DNA of 64,000 nt from Ixodes scapularis (taxonomy: Eukaryota; Arthropoda; Arachnida; Ixodida; Ixodidae), in the NCBI RefSeq assembly GCF_016920785.2, contig NW_024609879.1, positions 12,339,145 through 12,403,144 on the forward strand, in the 5' to 3' direction. The position numbers and the translations under genes are program-made. Below are positions 54,171-64,000 of the stretch, in pieces. Under the pieces are notes generated by a model. That model did no database searches. It worked only from the letters and a program-made list of their open reading frames with translations, and was not told where the DNA came from. Numbering within the stretch: position 1 is the stretch's first letter; each line of letters opens with the position of its first letter.

Positions 54171-54390
54171 TAGAGCCCGCCGCTTGCCTAGCGCCAGGTA
54201 GAGCAGTGTCACGATGGACGAGAAGAACATGATCCGCGACAGGCGCCTGCTCGGATGCCGCTCCCAGGCCAAGACAAGTTCTAGGGGACTCTGCTGGAAA
54301 GGTATCTGGGCTGTTACAAGCAGCAGCAATGTTGCAACCCGCCGAACGCCTGGCAGACCTGACTGGGGGGCGGCGGATATATTCGAGCTG
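54045..54390 (-). CDS. Exon-like open frame of unknown function
   Basis: Minus strand: a pyrimidine-rich tract ending CCCCCCAG (about 54385) could be an acceptor. The frame then runs without a stop to 54045, reading a hydrophobic stretch (SRIMFFSSIVTLLYLALGK), then ALHWYAICGILAQRSSGG and a basic tail ending RRLTLSWLK. One membrane segment is likely. I do not recognise the family. A second open frame upstream on the same strand (54434-54655) has another hydrophobic stretch (HVIVLLPSYLNLGLSK) and could be a neighbouring exon. Low confidence. Confidence 0.3.
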
Positions 54391-54774
54391 TCCTTTTGCG
54401 GCTACGCGAGGAACCCCTGACTGCGAATAGCCCTTATCTCCAAGATAATGGCCCCGGTGTGTTTCCACTCTCTACTGTGTTACGCCGTCTCGGTGGAGCA
54501 CTCGTAAGAGCTACGCTGAGGAGATTAAAGACGCCAAGGAGAGTCTTCGAGAGTCCCAAGTTTAAGTAGGAAGGCAGTAAGACGATCACGTGCGGCGTCA
54601 ATTGTCCGCTTTCTGATTCAGCTATCCAGTTCTCCCACATTGCTCCTCCAGTCATGCTTGTGGCGCGTCAGCAGAGGAGGGTGGAAAGAATATAAAGTGC
54701 AGGCCTTATCACTAAATACTAAATTATTTTAAAGTGGCAATGCCAGCGTTTTTGTTCGTTCTCCCTTTACACCC

Positions 54775-55070
54775 GAGCTAGTTATGGTGCAAGCTGGAAG
54801 ACGTTTTTAAGTTAGGCAGCGCTAGTGGTAATGCTCGGATGGGGGGAGGGAGACTGGTCAGAAAGCCGGCAATTCGTTTGTTATTCTCACTTTTTTCCTG
54901 AATTTTATATCAGTGCTTATCTGAAACTTATGTGCGTGATTTGATGCGCGTTCTGTTTCTTAACCCGAGATAGTCGGGGGTTGAGCGGGAAGACGTTTTT
55001 TAAACCAAAGCGGTGCTGTCGACGATGCTCGGTTAGAGAGAGAGACCAGTGGGAAAGCAGGCAAATATTT
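54775..55070 (+). repeat. ~185-bp imperfect tandem duplication
   Basis: CCCGAGCTAGT...GGAAGACGTTTTTAAG near 54770-54812 recurs as CCCGAGATAGT...GGAAGACGTTTTTTAAA near 54964-55003. Both are followed by GCTGT/GCTAGT, GATGCTCGG and an AGAGACxxGT stretch. Diverged. Confidence 0.55.
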
Positions 55071-55269
55071 TGTCATCGTCACTTTCTCTTAATATTAAGA
55101 TGAGGTCATAGATATTGGTTACGGGAGGTTTATAATTTTTGTGAAGTGTTCCGACCCGCCCACGTGAATTGGTTCAAACGTATACAATAGTGAAGAGTGT
55201 CCGCTGATTTAGTGAACCATGTAGAAGCCAGAAGGGGTGGGGGCCAAGATGTGGGGATTTTGGACAGTC

Positions 55270-55465
55270 GATACTTTGGCGACGATGCCACGGGCGCGCG
55301 AGCAGTGTGCGCGGAGACAAGGCATGGGGCGCGAAGCTGCGTGGTTAGGGTACAGGACAGTTCAGTCATGGCAGCGTAAGCCGCCGAAGACTGGGCTCGA
55401 AGATTAAAGGTATCTTCATCAGGACTTGGCTCCTTTCTCCGAGCAAGTGGTAAGCGAGAATAACA
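55270..55465 (-). repeat. Duplicated segment, copy 2
   Basis: Counterpart of 53950-54170. The coding frame seen there is degraded here (RSQVLMKIPLIF, RRLTLP then stop), so this copy is probably a pseudo-exon. Confidence 0.6.
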
Positions 55466-55469
55466 CAGA

Positions 55470-56299
55470 TCATTTCTTCCTTTTTTTAATGTTTGCCAAA
55501 GTGTAAGTTAATTTTAGATGCCTGATACTAAAACAACAATCAGTAAATGCACACATAGACTTGCGGTAGTAGTTCGAAGCATCAAGATGAGTCTGTCCTG
55601 TGCCGAACTGGCCTTCACGCTTGTTCCATAGGTCGCTGCTAGGTACAGGTGCAAAGTGACACACTATTCCCCAAGAGAGGAAGCTCTCCGTGGTAGAAGC
55701 CAAGCACAATATGACAGTGGAACCGTGCAGTAACACTTAACTCTTTTTATCATATTCCAAATATTACACGCGGTCGGCACACAGAATGTTCAAGGAGTCG
55801 TTATATAGAAATGGTGGTCATATTGCACGCTATGCGTTGCGAGAGAAAGTCAGTTTTAAGTCGCGCTTTGGCCTACAACTTTTAGTACATTCCCCTTTTA
55901 ACTGAAACACAAAGCACAAGCACATAACCTAGAGTTAATATAATTTAAGAATGTCCCTCGAGACTCGGTAAAATATGAATAGACGATATTACACACAGAG
56001 TCTCAACCAAAGTTATGTTTAAAATGTGAAGGGAACAAAGTTTGCATCTTGTAAAATTACCCTACAAAACGTTTGGTCACATGCGGGCTACTAAAAATTT
56101 AACATGATTTAAGTAGAAAAAAAAACTGAGAATAAGGAAAAAAGGGAGCACAACACAACATAAGAGTCTCAAGCACAACTCAAAGCTGTGTTTGAGACTG
56201 TGTGTTGTGTGGTCCTTCGTCTTTTCACCAATCTTGGGGGTTATTCTTAAATTACGTTTAATTTACACCAGCTCCTCTGCGTCCTAAAGTTTTGTTTGT
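55470..56299. other. No recognised gene; terminal-repeat word near 56186
   Basis: An 88-codon minus frame at 55470-55736 begins with a mildly hydrophobic leader (MLLHGSTVILCLAST) and has a few cysteines; no family recognised, support weak. 56186-56290 is the diverged copy of the LTR-like end at 48450-48540 (AGCTGTGTTTGAGAC, TGTGTTGTGTGGTCC). Confidence 0.3.
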
Positions 56300-58060
56300 T
56301 CAACCTAGGTTGTCGCTGTCGAGGAAGGAACCGAACATAACACTTTGGTTCAACTTTTCAAGTGAACGCTTAACTTTATATAAGAACACAAGAATTCTCG
56401 ACTCTGTTATACACGATGGGCACTCAACATTATAGTAATTATGAAAAAAAATGGTCGTGATTACGCTCTCTGCGGTCCGAGAGAGAGACAGTTCCAAGTT
56501 CAGCCTCGTTGTACGACTTTGCTGTACATGCCACTTTTTCATTCCAGCGACGGGGCACACGTTTCTCCATTGTTCCTTTTTCGAATTTCGAAACTCCATT
56601 AGTTGGTTTGCTTCCAAGCATATCAACTTGACTTTTTTAGGCTGCTGGGACGACACTGCTAAGATGTCTTGGGTGTTTTGTATCGCCACGCTTGCTGGCT
56701 GTCGCACGTTGTGCGGAGTAACCTGATGTTTTACAAATCTTCTTAATTCATCGCACTCGTTTTTGCCATATCCAATCGCAAAAACCAAATATTTGGCTAC
56801 AGGGTACTCTTTATTCCTAAATTCGTGCAGGTAATAACGGTCCTTAAATTGGTTAGCTGCTCCATCGCCTACATAAGTAACTTGCCAGTAAACAGGAGCT
56901 TTGTCATCGATCCACTCCGTCACTTTTTCGAGTGCACAGCAGGCGTGGGGAAATTCGTGACACACATTGTTGCTGATGGCGGCAAAGCAGCGTGTGAATT
57001 TTAACGTTGCAGATGAATGAGAAGATTGAAACGTGATTTTTTGGCAAATGGGAGGCCTGGACTTCATCTGAAAGTAAAATGGATCAATTGTCCGAAAAAT
57101 CAAAATGTATCTCGAGGCATCCTTTTTCTTTGAAAAACTTTTTCGTGTATATCGCCTTTCTTTGAACTTTCCTAGCGTGAATATAAAAGATCCACCCTCC
57201 AGTCAGTGTCTGAAGTTATTTTATAAATATCGACGAATCCAAAGCTTTCAATTATATAGCCAGATTTCCATGCCACTATCAAAAATTCTGCTTCTGGAAT
57301 TTCAAACCGTTCGAGCGTAAAATTGCAATCCTTAGGGCACCTCTCGCAGTTCCTCAGTTGGCATTGAATTGCTGGCTGAGTACAACTGTACGGGAATTCC
57401 AGGTCAGAGACGCAGATGCTTTTACCGATAACGCTTTCAAGAGTTGCTACGCAAAGCTCGGAACTTGCGCAGTATATGCTTACACAAACTTCTTTCTGGG
57501 GTGCATTGCACACTTGACCCACCGAGGTCGGAATGAATGAAAGTTGCTGAGGCATCTTGGATTCGATATGTGCAAACACCCGAAATTCCTCTCGGAAGGA
57601 TCGTTTCCTAAAAGGCTTGGGCATGCGTTGCTTTTCTGCTTTTATCTAACACGCACATGACATCCCTCTTGTTTGGGTTGTGTCGAGAGCAGCCTTCTTC
57701 TTTGCTACAGGACTCAAGAAGTAGAGATATCTCGTCATCGCATACCTCGGATCTTGAGTGGGGTTCCGGTACAAGCCACCCACCTTGGTATTCTATCAAT
57801 TTCCGAGATTTGTGCATAATATACCGAGTGGAATCCTGCACAACACTCCCTCTCTCTTCTCGTCCTGGATAGGGGAAGGAGCGTCAGTAGCCGGCATCGT
57901 TCCTGGTGAGGAGCGTATGCCGCGTATTTGTGCCGAAAGCTCTGAATACCCTCACTCCACTTCTTACTGTCAGCTTGCGATGGTCTTGGAACGTGGGGTG
58001 TGCAGTGCGCCATTCGAATCGCCATACAAACATCAGTGATAGCGGCAAATTTTATTTTAG
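56300..58060 (-). pseudogene. Broken gene of an uncharacterised repetitive arthropod family
   Basis: Minus strand, in three frames. The first frame (ending 57608) has YIMHKSRKLIEYQGGWLVPE, then CSRHNPNKRDVMCVLDK. The second (57624-57172) has FAHIESKMPQQLSF, EVCVSIYCASSELCV and CQLRNCERCPKDC. The third (57103-56300) has VTYVGDGAANQFKDRYYLHE and IGYGKNECDELRRFVKHQV. This order of a helix-turn-helix-like block, basic KRD block, HxVCVC-type block, CxxCP block and (S/G)DGAxxQ(F/Y)K(N/D)R block recurs in long, multi-copy proteins of arthropods and other invertebrates. Their function is not established; the last blocks look like an RNase H-fold (DDE-type) core. The second break has an acceptor-like TTTTACTTTCAG, so it could be an intron; the first looks like a 1-bp shift. 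Confidence 0.55.
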
Positions 58061-59079
58061 TTTGTTTTCTTTGTTCATAGAACTCTCTGCAGCGGCTTTG
58101 TAGTTGAATTGTTTGCTTTAGTTGTGACACTTCTGGAGCAGTGGATAGCGATTCAGCTTCTCAGTTGCCTCAAAATCTGGAATAAACTTAATTCCAGTCT
58201 CAGACCTTTCCTGCGAACAGTGTACGTATTTTGTGGTTGAAGAATTTCGAAACAGTTTTGGAAGAGACCATCTGTTCTTTTCACTTCTTCAGATGTCTCC
58301 TGGGGCGAAATGTTTTTGACGGAGTCGGCACCGAGACCTTTCACGCGATGAAAACTTATCTGCTTTGGTTACCTTTTCTTGAATTTAGTGATATAGACAA
58401 CACCAAATATCTGACGACGCTGTTAGTCGATGCCAAAGCTGAGGAGTGTTCTGACTCGATGCAACTTGACAGAACTCGTGGATGGTTAAGTTTTGAATCG
58501 TAGGACCCGCACCATGATATTTGTATTTTTACTTCGCGGCAAGAGTTAAAGGGAAGCTATGGAGGTTCTTGAAAAAAATTAGTTAGAAGTGAATTCTAGT
58601 GTATTTTTATCCCATGAAGCCGAATACCCAAACTATTTGCTGCGCAGGTATTGTTAAACGCGAGAAAACGCGAAAGACAGCCTCTGTACATGACGTCATC
58701 GACGGATCTTTTGGCTGCCCAAGGCTAGGGAGGCGGGGCTTCAGCCCTATTTTGAAATTGCTCTTATTGCTCTCCGGCGCGTCGCATTGAAATATAATTG
58801 TGATTCCGTTATTATGTATTATTTCTAAAGTCCAAATGAACGCAATATAGTGTTTTTTCTCAAATGTAGAAGTGCCCCATCTTCCCTTTAACCACGCACG
58901 GAATGCTGAAGCTATTACATTGACTCTGTCTCTTCTCCTTTATCTATTTCATGAGCGCAATGTTGGCGGGACATGAGACGTAACTTCGGTAATGTTTGGC
59001 ATACCGCTAATATATCATTTGTCTATAATGATAATCCAAAAGTAATGCAAAGGAGCAAACGAGTTGGTAAATAATGACA
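58061..59079. other. Possible 5' extension of the broken gene, then unassigned
   Basis: Minus-strand frames up to about 58500 continue without a clear start (QERCRLLTLLPLS near 57.9 kb and short pieces up to 58.5 kb) and may be further degraded parts of the same gene. 58500-59079 shows nothing recognisable. Confidence 0.3.
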
Positions 59080-59640
59080 ATAATACTCGCTGCAGAAGGG
59101 AAACATGGGGGACAATGGGCCAACACAAATCTCCAAACAAATCTAGGTGACTGTTGCGCGACCAAAACACATTAGGCTGGTCCTGGTATCGAACCCGAGA
59201 CCTCTTCATTACCTGTGGAGCGCTCTAGCAAATCAGCTAACTAGGATTCAAGTGTCAGTAGAGCAAACGGGTTTTATCTGCAGCAACCAGTCAATACAAA
59301 GAAGGGTGAACGGTCTGCATTTTAAGGTTATGATTATAACGCGACTACTACAAACGTGCACTGGCGCTGACAAGAATGACAATAAACATCCCGGCAGAAG
59401 GGGGAAACGGGCCAAACACAACTCTCCAAACAGAGCTAGGTGGCTGGTGCGCGACCGAAAGATTCCGCCTACTCCTGATATCGAGCCAGGGACCTCTACA
59501 TTTCCAGTAGAGCGCTCTGCCAACTGAGCTAACCGGGAGTTTGACGCCGGTAGAGCAAACAGGTTTTATCAGCAACCACCAGTCTAGCGTCAACAATGGT
59601 GAGCAGCCTGCATTTTACAGTTATGATGATAGTGCAATCA
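59080..59640 (-). repeat. Two 293-bp tandem units, each with a tRNA-like sequence
   Basis: Marker AGGTGxCTGxTGCGCGACC recurs at 59145 and 59438, a 293-bp period. On the minus strand each unit contains an A-box-like TAGCTCAGTTGGCAGAGCG and a B-box-like GGTTCGATACC or GGCTCGATATC. The second unit (about 59467-59539) folds as a cloverleaf: D stem GCTC/GAGC, anticodon stem TCTAC/GTAGA with loop TGGAAAT (anticodon GAA, Phe) and T stem CCTG/CAGG. The first unit is mutated in the anticodon stem. A tRNA-derived SINE or a tRNA-containing tandem repeat fits best; a working tRNA gene is unlikely. Confidence 0.6.
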
Positions 59641-59779
59641 ATCCGAAGGTTCAAGCTAGCAGGACAATTTACTATATTTTTTGTGATGTTTTATTCTAGC
59701 AAGAGAGTACGTGTGTGCAATTAGACCCGATGTGCGCGGTAGGCCAATATTTGGGGGCTGACAGGGCGCCCTTCGCAGC

Positions 59780-60195
59780 TCACAGATATATCTGTATCTG
59801 CGCTCTTCAGACGGGCGCCGCGCTCGACAGCGCCATGCGGCGACCAGTGCGGCACGCTACGACTTCAGATTTCGTTTAGGTAACGGACTCGCCATCTCCC
59901 GCGTTCCCGCTAAATTAGGCTCCATTGCGCCCGCCGCGGCGAATTCGGGGTCTGCTGCTTTACTTTCGCTGCCAAAAGCATTATCGCCTTCGTCAACAAC
60001 GGGTAAAAGCGATAAGTCACTCCGAACTGCACGAGTCTCGCTCGCGTGAATGACAAATTACGCATGCGCGGTGTACACATCTCGTGACTCTGTAATAGGC
60101 CGGTTTAGGTAAGCGCGTCTCGATCTATTCGCGACTCCAACTAACTATAGGTGGCGCCACTCATTTTTCAAAATGGCGGTTATGGTGAGGGTCGG
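59780..60195 (+). promoter_or_regulatory. CpG-rich promoter-like stretch with short exon candidate
   Basis: CpG density is high against an AT-rich background. An NRF1-like ACGCATGCGCGG lies near 60062. CAAAATGGCGGTTATG at about 60168-60184 is a YY1-like start followed directly by GTGAGG, a good splice donor, so a four-codon first coding exon on the plus strand is possible. No downstream exon was recognised up to 62.7 kb. Confidence 0.35.
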
Positions 60196-62704
60196 AGATG
60201 CCTGCCGCTGTTCAGCCTGTCTAGTGTGCTGGCTTCACTGAGCGGCACGAATTATCTCTGGTAATACGAGGAAGCTAGGGTCTTGCGAGCGCAGGTCACC
60301 TCATTACCCTGAAAACGAGAACGGTGTTTAGCGTAATATTTACGAAAATATGCGCGTGTTAATTCTAAAGCGAAACTTAAACTAAGCTCTATCTTTGGTT
60401 TTAGTTTCCCGATATAGGTCTTAATTTCTGATTCTTTCATAACTCAAGATGTATCTCATATCGTTATTATTTAGTTAAAGAAGTTGTTCCCGGAAACTTT
60501 ATTTAATGACATACATGTTTGATCCAGGCTAACATTTGTAGTTGCGGTAGTTGTTGAAAACTCAGTGCTGATATTTGTGCGTTCTCGCTGCCTTTTCTCG
60601 CTCAGATAATTGTGATGAGAAATAATAAACTGCGAGCCTTTAAATGGGTTTTGGGGTATTTAGATGATTAATTGGTTTAACCTTTTTCCCAGCAAAATAA
60701 TAAGAGAATAATTCCAGTTTTTACAATGTGTCCACAAAACGTATGAATTAATAAACGCTGTTCCTACTGCAACAACCCAAAGAAGGGAGTCCGAGTCAGA
60801 CGGCCGAAGTGTGTGCGTGTGTGTTCTTCATAGCAACGCGTGACGCACAGGACCTTATATTACATCCTGTGTTTGACTGTTTGTCTTTTTTTGATAACGA
60901 TGTCAGGGTTTTTCATACGCTAAAAAGAGAACAAAATTATTCCTTTCTGAAAAGACAATTATGGTTGGATATGGCGCATTTTCGTGGTATTGACGTTAGT
61001 TGGGGGTACACATTGCCGCGATTTGTATTAATAATAATAATATTAAAATACAGATATTTTAACACGTTATTTTTCAAGCTCTAATATAATTTGTTGCTTA
61101 TGATCTAATTTCGAACTCGTGAACAAATATGACAATCAAAAGTGTGCTAATCATCATCACTGGTGCCAATTGCAGCATTTTGAATTACCAAGTAATAAAA
61201 TGAAAATAGTCTAACATGAATAAAAACATTATAGATAATGTGTGAAATTCATGTAAACTTACATTAATTGTGGGAAAGGTATATTTTGACATCAAAGTCT
61301 TGACTTTTGACAATCGGCAAATTGTCCAGAATCACCGCCAATATCCTTCCAAACCAATGGACCTTTTTGAAGAAGCGTTCTGCGCACGCGTGACCGCCCG
61401 ATGCCAAGCGGCGGAAGTCGGAACGAAAAATCGAGGAAATTCGGAAGGAGGCTGTATTTCAGCGTGTAGAACGCGTAACTGCAGCATCTATATAATTGTG
61501 TTACACAAAAAAAAGAACGTGGACGGAAAGGAAAACACGACGTTCGGGTGGACGCCACGGATGCCCCTCTTTAAAGTCGCGTTGGGCAGGCGCCGCTGCT
61601 CAGAGAGCGAAGAAACTGGTAGCGTAGCTCCCATTATCGATTGGTAGCGCACGTAGGTCACTTCCTCGATATTTAGTTCGTGTAGCCACCGCCTGGTGCC
61701 GTCGGTATGTGGAAAAGGTCCATTGCCCCCCCCCAAAAAAAAATAAAAACAATTTGTTTAATTATTAATTTTTTCATAACATTTAGTTGCTTTCATTTTT
61801 ACGCTCCGTCGTTTTGCCACTCTCGTCCTTTCGAGTTTGATCGAACGCCTACTTGCTTGCACGTCTGCTTACTGCAGCACGTTTCGTTGGCGTTGGAAGC
61901 CGGTGAAACAGTAGTGAGTGTTAGTATTGCGTATACGAGCGAACGCAAGCGCCGTGTGTTTGCGTTAACTTTGCGTGTTCCACACTGCCCGTGCGCGGAG
62001 CCCAAAATTGCGGTCTTGGATGGCGCATGGCGATGAGGCGCACGCTCAACGTGGAGCACGCAGCTCTAACGCAAAGGCACACCGCTTGCATTTGCTTCCA
62101 TGCGCATTCTATGCGCAATACTGAAACTCTCCAGCAAGGTACAATTCCATACCGGTTGCAGCAGTGTGTAAGGACAGTGAAGATCGAGTGTTGTTTGCAT
62201 TCGGAAATGACATTTCGCGAGCCATGATCGCGAGCAGTTCCGCCGTGCCCGCTGAGCAGGAGAATCGGGGGACCCTCACGAGAGCGCTTCCCGTTTCCGC
62301 CGCGGGAGGGCGAGCGTCGAGCTGGAGACTCGAATAGTCATAGCGAAAGTTTATAGAAGGGTTACCCGGTTTGCTTAACTCTGAACCCGCCTTATCTTAA
62401 AGGGGCTGTGCAACGACATTGGGTAGGAATATTTCTTGCTTTACACCAGCTTCCTGGCACTAGTGGGGCTTAAGAATACTTGAACGCAACACCACTGACC
62501 AAGAAGCGTCTTCGTGGCGGCGGAATTCAAAGGATGAAAGCGGAGTTTTTTTTTCAATCTCTCCTTCCAAAACCGCCTTTTGCTCCTTTGCGGTATTCGA
62601 TGACGGAGCTGTGGGGACAATGGCAACAGTAGGAAGAGGCGCTGCGGTCGCCGTGGTGAGCGGACGCGTTTACTTCGGCTCCGTCTTCATCGAATAATTT
62701 CGCA
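60196..62704. other. No recognised gene
   Basis: 60250-60300 on the minus strand has an acceptor-like CTCGTTTTCAG and a short open frame ending in a stop, unassigned. 61270-61650 and 61700-62230 hold open frames up to 125 codons with no domains. 62230-62700 is GC-richer and may be the 5' UTR of the LINE that follows. Confidence 0.4.
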
Positions 62705-64000
62705 GCGATTTCTACCTTGTGCCACCGAAACATTATCACCAACGGATTCGTGAAGTCGAGAGGAATCGACGGATACCCGATTTCGAGGTGAACCACCTTT
62801 TTTCACGATTTTATCGAACTTTTGTGCTCCGACCACGCCGCCGCCGAGCTGAGCCCAGGGTTGTTCGCCGATCGCTAGGCCTACTCGACACAGCAGCTGC
62901 GCTCCGCCGACGGGCGGGCGCCACGCATGCGGACTCTCTCCAACGACGCGGCACGCGACGACAATTTCGACCCAAGAATGAACGTGCAAGTGATGGGGGA
63001 AGATATTTCCCCCGAAGAAATCACCGCGGAATCCGGATGGAAGATCGCCGGAGAGCACCAGTCGAGACCCCGCCACCGCGCGACGGACTCGGCACCCGTA
63101 GTCGACGCAAGACCGAACAGGCCCGGCACCGACCGGAAAACTACGAAACTCAAGAACGTCAAGGGACAAATCATCAAGGCGGGCCGCATGCCCCTGCTAC
63201 CGAAGGAAGAAACCAAGAATGTGGTGCGGCCGCAGTGCGGCCTCGACATCGCCAGAGTCGGCGCCCCGACGGTCACAGCCGCCATCTTCGCTGCCGCCGG
63301 AATAACGGGTGAGGACAGCATGGAAGACACGGTATGCCCGAACCCCCAGCAGAACATCGTTGTCATCAGTACATCGAAGCGAGCGAATGCGGACCGCTAC
63401 ACCAAGATAAGGCAGATCTACATCCAAGGCAAGCAGCACGAAGTCAACGCTTATGAGACGGCACCTCACAACACTAACAAGGGAGTGATCCGCGGTATCC
63501 CCGTCGAGGAGGGACCCCGAGAGTCGGACGAGAAGATCGTCAATCCGAGAAATCCACTAGCCCTGGCGGCCAAGCGCATCGGCAACACGACCACGGTGAT
63601 CGTCGCGTTCGACGGACTCAAGGTGCCCAACTACGTTAGGTACGGCGCAACGCTTGTACCCTGCTTACTGTACCAAAGCAAATTGACGTCTGCTACCAGT
63701 GCGGTCGCCTCGGCCACCGAAAGGACGTCTGTCCAAACCCCACCAACCGCATCTGCCGGGGCTGTGGCCTCTCTAACCCGGACCCGGACCACCAGTGTAC
63801 GCTCAAGTGTAGCCTCTGCGGCGGAGCTCACCTGACCGCCGACAAGGTTTGCCGAGCGAGATACAAGACCCCGTACACGGTGCGCAAGAGACAATGGGAA
63901 CGCCAGAAAGCCAACGGCCAGCTGTCGCAGCAAGACTTCCCGCCCCTCCGCCAGGGTTCGGCCAAGCACCGGTCGCCCTCACGTGACCGGTCCCTTTCCC
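62705..64000 (+). pseudogene. I-like LINE ORF1, runs off the window
   Basis: The frame from the ATG at 62927 encodes a gag-like protein with IVVISTSKRANADRYTKI, EVNAYETAPHNTNKGVIRG and KRIGNTTTVIVAFDGLKVP, a conserved order in ORF1 of an I-type LINE abundant in ticks. A frameshift near 63660-63680 moves reading to another frame, where three cysteine knuckles follow: CYQCGRLGHRKDVC, CRGCGLSNPDPDHQC and CSLCGGAHLTADKVC. A basic tail (YKTPYTVRKRQWERQKA) follows and remains open at the window end. ORF1 binds the LINE RNA; ORF2 should follow beyond 64000. Confidence 0.82.

Noticed and set aside
58231..58503. 90-codon plus-strand open frame
   Set aside because: It overlaps, in antisense, the possible 5' part of the minus-strand broken gene, and shows no domain of its own.
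59467..59539. Functional tRNA-Phe gene
   Set aside because: It lies in a 293-bp tandem repeat whose sister copy is mutated; a tRNA-derived repeat is the simpler reading.

Overview
The window reads as nuclear DNA of an arthropod, most likely an ixodid (hard) tick. The evidence is eukaryotic: canonical GT-AG splice signals, long AT-rich introns, and dense interspersed retroelements whose proteins resemble those common in tick genomes (CR1/L2, Jockey and I-like LINEs, Penelope-like elements, Ty3/gypsy). There are also exons of a reprolysin-type (M12B) metalloprotease of the kind expanded in ticks. Species is not determined, and the tick call is inference from family recognition, not a search.

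Host gene. On the minus strand, three well-bounded exons match prodomain and early catalytic-domain pieces of an M12B metalloprotease: 48624-48716, 44325-44451 and 11994-12124. A fourth, 42-bp candidate exon lies at 32997-33038. Reading phases agree at every junction. If these belong to one gene, most of positions 12-48 kb is intron, and the 32-kb gap before the catalytic exon is filled with mobile elements. Zinc-site and C-terminal exons were not found, nor was the signal-peptide exon.

Layout. 0-1.3 kb: Penelope-like fragment invaded by one arm of a palindrome-rich repeat. 2.2-6.1 kb: a 257-bp satellite split by a 2.3-kb CACTC-ended DNA element that itself holds a 554-bp MITE. 6.3-9.9 kb: CR1 relic split by a 2.3-kb foldback element whose arms are arrays of TGACGTCA and GTCACGTGAC palindromes. 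12.5-15 kb: antisense LINE. 16-23 kb: a decayed antisense gypsy, then a gypsy copy with both 205-bp LTRs, a 5-bp target duplication and only TAG nonsense codons. 23.5 kb: mariner scrap. 25.8-32 kb: CR1 with a 2A peptide, split by a Penelope-like element, itself carrying a TTAA MITE. 34.1-40 kb: nearly full-length Jockey-like LINE. 40.6-42 kb: second CACTC element with promoter-like motifs. 50.1-53.5 kb: third gypsy, lacking integrase, flanked by an inverted repeat. 54-55.5 kb: duplicated exon-like segments. 56.3-58.1 kb: broken minus-strand gene of an uncharacterised repetitive family. 59-59.6 kb: tandem tRNA-like repeats. 59.8-60.2 kb: CpG-rich promoter-like stretch. 62.7-64 kb: start of an I-like LINE ORF1 running off the window.

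The main biological content is therefore one long-introned protease gene and several layers of nested transposition. Nesting order can be read directly in three places: satellite < CACTC element < MITE; CR1 < Penelope < TTAA MITE; CR1 < foldback. The least conventional object is the foldback family. Its arms concentrate CRE-type and E-box/CLEAR-type palindromes at a density that could matter for transcription-factor binding.
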